From Salinisphaera sp049568105 (GTDB taxonomy: Bacteria > Pseudomonadota > Gammaproteobacteria > Nevskiales > Salinisphaeraceae), in NCBI RefSeq assembly GCF_049568105.1, contig NZ_CP145335.1, forward strand, positions 992,001 to 1,056,000: a stretch of DNA of 64,000 bases. The letters run 5' to 3'. The notes under the pieces were generated by a model. It had not been told where the DNA came from. It did not search any database and was given only the letters and a program-made list of their open reading frames with translations. The position numbers and the translations under genes were made by a program. Below are positions 61,603 through 64,000 of this stretch, piece by piece (position 1 is the stretch's first letter; the number at the start of each line of letters is the position of its first letter).

Positions 61603-62526
61603 TCAGAAGGACAGGCGGTCGACGTGATGTTCGAGATGCGACCAGAGATAACGTTCGATGAGATCGGCGACGGTCGGCGCATGGCTCATGATCGCCCAGT
61701 GGCCGGCATCGATTTCATCGACCGTCAGATCGGCTACCCAGTCGGACATCAGCTGTGCAATTGCTGGGCTGACGAACGGGTCACGGCGGGCCACGATCGC
61801 CTGTACAGGCATGAGCGCTCGACGGGCTCGGGGCCGGAGCAGCCGCGGCACCACATTGGCGCGATAGAGTTGGATACCGTATCGGCCATCGTTGGCCAGG
61901 GTCGGGGCGACCGGCAGCGTCTCGCCCTCCAGGCGTGCCAGGGTCTGTGGCCAGCGTCCGGCGAGCAGTCGGCGCCAGAGTAGGGGCGCAACGATCGGCA
62001 GGTGAAACACGCCGATGTACCAGGAACGGCGAAGCTGTTGTAACAGCGCGGCCGGGCGGATCGCTCGCGCGCTTCGCAGATAGCGGCCAAGATGGTCGAG
62101 ACAGGGCCCAGATAGGGTCGTGAAGGTCGCGATCCGCTCGGCCATGGCCGGATCGGTGGCGGCTTCCCAGCTCTGGATTGATCCCCAGTCGTGGCCGATC
62201 AGATGGATCGCCGCGGTGGGTGAAGCCCAGTCGATAACCGCGGCCAAGTCGTGCTTGAGATGCTCGAGACGATAGGCCAGCGGCGAGTGGGGCCGCTCGG
62301 AGCGGCCGGCACCGCGAACATCGTAGCGCACGCAGAAGAAATGCCGGGCCAGACGATCGATCAGCCGATCCCAGACATGGGCTGTATCCGGATAGCCATG
62401 CACGAATACCAACGCAGGCTGTGCCGGGTCGCCGTCCGTATAGCAGGCCAGCCGTACATTGTCGCCGTCGATGACGGCATCGGGCGCACGGTCGGGGCTA
62501 TACACCACAGTGGCCTTGGACGGCAT
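61603..62526 (-). CDS. Alpha/beta hydrolase, epoxide hydrolase / haloalkane dehalogenase-like
   Basis: 307 residues. FVHGYPDTAHVWD is the oxyanion block and GHDWGS (111-116) holds an aspartate nucleophile at 113, as in epoxide hydrolases and haloalkane dehalogenases rather than serine esterases. The likely His is in EIDAGHWAIMSHAP (about 277). A long cap domain (150-230) is rich in Arg and Leu. The substrate cannot be predicted. Convergent with the TetR gene. Confidence 0.87.
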   Translation of the reverse strand: MPSKATVVYSPDRAPDAVIDGDNVRLACYTDGDPAQPALVFVHGYPDTAHVWDRLIDRLARHFFCVRYDVRGAGRSERPHSPLAYRLEHLKHDLAAVIDWASPTAAIHLIGHDWGSIQSWEAATDPAMAERIATFTTLSGPCLDHLGRYLRSARAIRPAALLQQLRRSWYIGVFHLPIVAPLLWRRLLAGRWPQTLARLEGETLPVAPTLANDGRYGIQLYRANVVPRLLRPRARRALMPVQAIVARRDPFVSPAIAQLMSDWVADLTVDEIDAGHWAIMSHAPTVADLIERYLWSHLEHHVDRLSF

Positions 62527-62945
62527 GACAGATCCGCAACGGGCGTGGGCCTAAGAACGTGGCACAAGCCGGCGAGGTGCGCAACGAGATAGGCCCAGGC
62601 GCGGACAGAACTAGGCCGCTGGTCCGGTCGCATCCGGCCAAAGAGCGGGTGCGTTGCGGTAATATCTGGTGCCGGGCGGAATGGCCGAGCCGCCTCCTGC
62701 CACGGTCTATCGCGATCGACGGCCCCATTCAATGGATCGGGGCATCGTGCGATCCGCGGAACGCCGTAGCGCGCCGGCGCTTGGCTGCCAACGCTTCTGA
62801 TCTGTCCAGGCGCGGATGGGTTCTACGACCGCAACAGTGCCCGATGCGCCGGTCGAAAAACCGGCAAGGGTTGGAGGCTCCGGGCGAGGTTGGACCAGCC
62901 AACCGCGCCCGGAGCGTTTCTAATACGCAGGCCGTGGCCTGGGAA
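62527..62945. other. Gene-free stretch between the hydrolase and ribB
   Basis: 419 bp. One long plus-strand frame crosses it but is not recognisable. Contains a large hairpin at 62877-62915 and a small one near 62848-62865. Confidence 0.4.
62877..62915 (-). terminator. Long hairpin after ribB, possible terminator
   Basis: Arms 62877-62893 and 62899-62915 pair over 17 bp with one mismatch and a 5-nt loop, 31 bp past the ribB stop. No T-run follows on the minus strand, so intrinsic termination is uncertain. Confidence 0.5.
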
Positions 62946-63605
62946 TCAGGCGTAGGCGCTGGTATCGCGGCTGAGTGCGTTGTCGCGAAAGCGCGCGATT
63001 TCGTCGATGGTCAGTACCGGCATGTCGTAGCGGGCCGCGTAGGCCTCGATATCGGCGTTGCCGGCCATGGTGCCGTCATCGTTCATCAGCTCGCAGAGCA
63101 CGGCAGCAGGGCGCAGGCCGGCCAGAATCGCGATATCCAAGGCGCCTTCGGTATGCCCGCGCCGGGCGAGCACGCCGTCGTCGTTGGCACGCAACGGAAA
63201 GACGTGGCCAGGGCTGACGATAGCCTTCGTATCGCCATCGAGGGCTTCTAGAGAAGCCGCGATCGTGCGCACCCGGTCGGTGGCGGATACGCCGGTAGTG
63301 ACCCCGGTTGCGGCCTCAATGCTCACGGTAAAGCCGGTATGGTTTTTCGATTGGTTGTTCGACACCATCTGCGGCAGACCCAGGGCATCGATCTCGGCGC
63401 CGCGAAAACACAGGCAGACGATGCCGGAGCCATCGCGGATCATTTTGGTCATGGTGTCGACGGTCAGATTTTCTGCTGCGGCGACGATATCGGCTTCGTT
63501 TTCGCGGTCGGAATCGTCGAGCAAAAGCACGGGCCGGCCGGCTCGATAGGCAGCGATGGCGGCGGTGAGCCGCGGACAATCGTGGGATTCGATAGATGCT
63601 GACAT
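62946..63605 (-). CDS. ribB: 3,4-dihydroxy-2-butanone-4-phosphate synthase
   Basis: 219 residues from ATG 63605 with AGAGG 5-9 nt upstream. Converts ribulose 5-phosphate to the four-carbon precursor of riboflavin. Single-domain RibB (no RibA part): LLDDSDRENEADIV, IRDGSGIVCLC, NNQSKNHTGFTVSIEA, TGVSATDRVRTI, GHVFPLRANDDGVLARRGHTEGALDIA and CELMNDDGTMA. Controlled by the FMN riboswitch in its leader. Confidence 0.97.
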   Translation of the reverse strand: MSASIESHDCPRLTAAIAAYRAGRPVLLLDDSDRENEADIVAAAENLTVDTMTKMIRDGSGIVCLCFRGAEIDALGLPQMVSNNQSKNHTGFTVSIEAATGVTTGVSATDRVRTIAASLEALDGDTKAIVSPGHVFPLRANDDGVLARRGHTEGALDIAILAGLRPAAVLCELMNDDGTMAGNADIEAYAARYDMPVLTIDEIARFRDNALSRDTSAYA

Positions 63606-63638
63606 GAAACGTCCTCTTGTCATGGAGTCAACGTTTCA
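63605..63638 (-). promoter_or_regulatory. Leader hairpin enclosing the ribB ribosome-binding site
   Basis: TGAAACGT (minus strand, 63638-63631) pairs exactly with ACGTTTCA (63612-63605), the latter ending at the A of the ribB ATG. The loop holds AGAGG. It could be the expression platform by which the riboswitch controls translation. Confidence 0.55.
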
Positions 63639-63688
63639 GGGCTAGGCGAGAAGGCTCGCACCGACCATGGGCCGGACTGCCGCCACGC

Positions 63689-63829
63689 GTCTTCTTTCAT
63701 CCGGACTATCACCGTCGGCTCTGGACTCTGACCAGATCTGCTGACCTTCCGCGAAAGCGAAAGCGCTCGTGGGCTCGGCCGTCATCGCGGCCCTACCACC
63801 GGTGGGGAATTGCACCCCGCCCTGAAGAC
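63689..63829 (-). promoter_or_regulatory. FMN riboswitch (RFN element) of ribB
   Basis: On the minus strand the leader starts GTCTTCAGGGCGGGGTG, continues with ATTCCCCACCGG-GGT, AGCCCACGAGCG, GGTCAGCAGATCTGGT, AGAGTCCAGAGCCGACGGT and ATAGTCCGGATGAAAG, and closes with GAAGAC. All conserved RFN boxes are present in order and the P1 stem GTCTTC/GAAGAC closes perfectly. Binds FMN and lowers ribB expression. Confidence 0.96.
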
Positions 63830-63836
63830 GCTGTCG

Positions 63837-63842
63837 ATTGTA
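63837..63842 (-). promoter_or_regulatory. -10 element of the ribB transcript
   Basis: TACAAT on the minus strand 8 bp before the riboswitch P1 stem, so the predicted transcript begins at the aptamer. No clear -35. Confidence 0.45.
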
Positions 63843-63876
63843 GCCGACCGATCGTCGCGACGCACGGCCTGCGTCA

Positions 63877-63912
63877 TACACCCCGTCGGCAGGTGGCCGC
63901 CAACGGGGTGTA
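63877..63912. repeat. Perfect 10-bp inverted repeat
   Basis: TACACCCCGT (63877-63886) and ACGGGGTGTA (63903-63912), 16-nt loop, 18 bp past the stop of the partial gene. No T-run. Possibly the terminator stem for that gene or an operator. Confidence 0.5.
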
Positions 63913-63929
63913 CGAGCGTGATCGTGCGA

Positions 63930-64000
63930 TCAGCCGTTCTGGTCGCCGCTTTCGGTGAGCATGCCGTTGGTGCCGGCCGGGAAGAAGGCAGCCTCGGGCA
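63930..64000 (-). CDS. C-terminal end of an unidentified protein (5' end outside window)
   Basis: On the minus strand a frame entering from the window edge reads PEAAFFPAGTNGMLTESGDQNG and stops at TGA (63932-63930). Only 22 residues are visible, too few to identify. The frame is plausible because the ribB leader and its -10 element begin just downstream. Confidence 0.4.
   Translation of the reverse strand, partial: PEAAFFPAGTNGMLTESGDQNG

Noticed and set aside
62613..62930. Possible fifth copy starting CTAGGCCGCTGG
   Set aside because: The start resembles the repeat end (CTAG, then CATCCG), but the interior and the second end do not align convincingly.

Overview
The window is a dense, high-GC stretch of a bacterial chromosome with almost no mobile DNA. 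Gene content and order point to a gammaproteobacterium: rpoH beside ftsYEX, PqiABC, FabR-type and YqcC proteins, bioB-F-H-D, SpoT with rpoZ, cysJI, and an FMN riboswitch before ribB. A Salinisphaera-like or related halophilic lineage would fit, but that is a guess from style and not a demonstrated placement. The window opens inside rho and closes in the last codons of an unidentified minus-strand gene. No tRNA, rRNA, CRISPR array, prophage or intact insertion sequence was seen.

Layout. 1-9.8 kb, almost all on the minus strand: end of rho (plus) with its terminator, then rph-rdgB-hemW, a CPXCG mini-protein, malic enzyme, gltA and pqiABC (reading right to left). 10-19 kb, plus strand: yicC-gmk-rpoZ-spoT-ridA-recG and a CASTOR/POLLUX-like ion channel, which meets corA tail to tail. 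20-24.6 kb: comF diverges from bioB-F-H-D, with a candidate BirA operator between them. 24.7-30.8 kb: an aerobic respiration cluster (caa3-type oxidase subunits II and I, SURF1, a Sco-like protein, heme A and heme O synthases). 30.8-36.2 kb: yqcC, a lytic-transglycosylase lipoprotein, cysJI and a DUF2059 protein. 36.3-43.2 kb: FabR-like regulator, an orphan ORF, a giant MscK-type channel and rpoH. 43.5-49.7 kb, minus strand: ftsY-ftsE-ftsX, a DedA/PAP2/LssY protein and hemL. 50.3-57 kb: thiD-thiE, an AT-rich gap with DnaA boxes, cpdA, two methyltransferases, a hydroxyacid dehydrogenase with a divergent MarR regulator, and metF. 57-64 kb: ahcY and metK (methyl cycle with metF), a thioredoxin-fold protein, a TetR regulator, an alpha/beta hydrolase, and ribB under an FMN riboswitch.

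The genes are mostly housekeeping modules. The items most worth follow-up are: (1) three diverged copies of a 170-280 bp MITE-like repeat with shared inverted ends and CTAG/CTAA flanks; (2) an A-family cytochrome oxidase whose D-pathway entry aspartate is glycine, in an operon that also lacks the subunit III and Cox11 genes; (3) a DedA-PAP2-LssY protein whose phosphatase motifs are all degraded; (4) a bacterial homologue of the plant nuclear channels CASTOR/POLLUX; (5) a low-GC gap with two DnaA boxes; (6) a perfect 20-bp palindrome at the metK start region. No entirely new multi-gene system was evident. Coordinates of starts were chosen from ribosome-binding sites, overlaps and family lengths by eye, without alignment tools.
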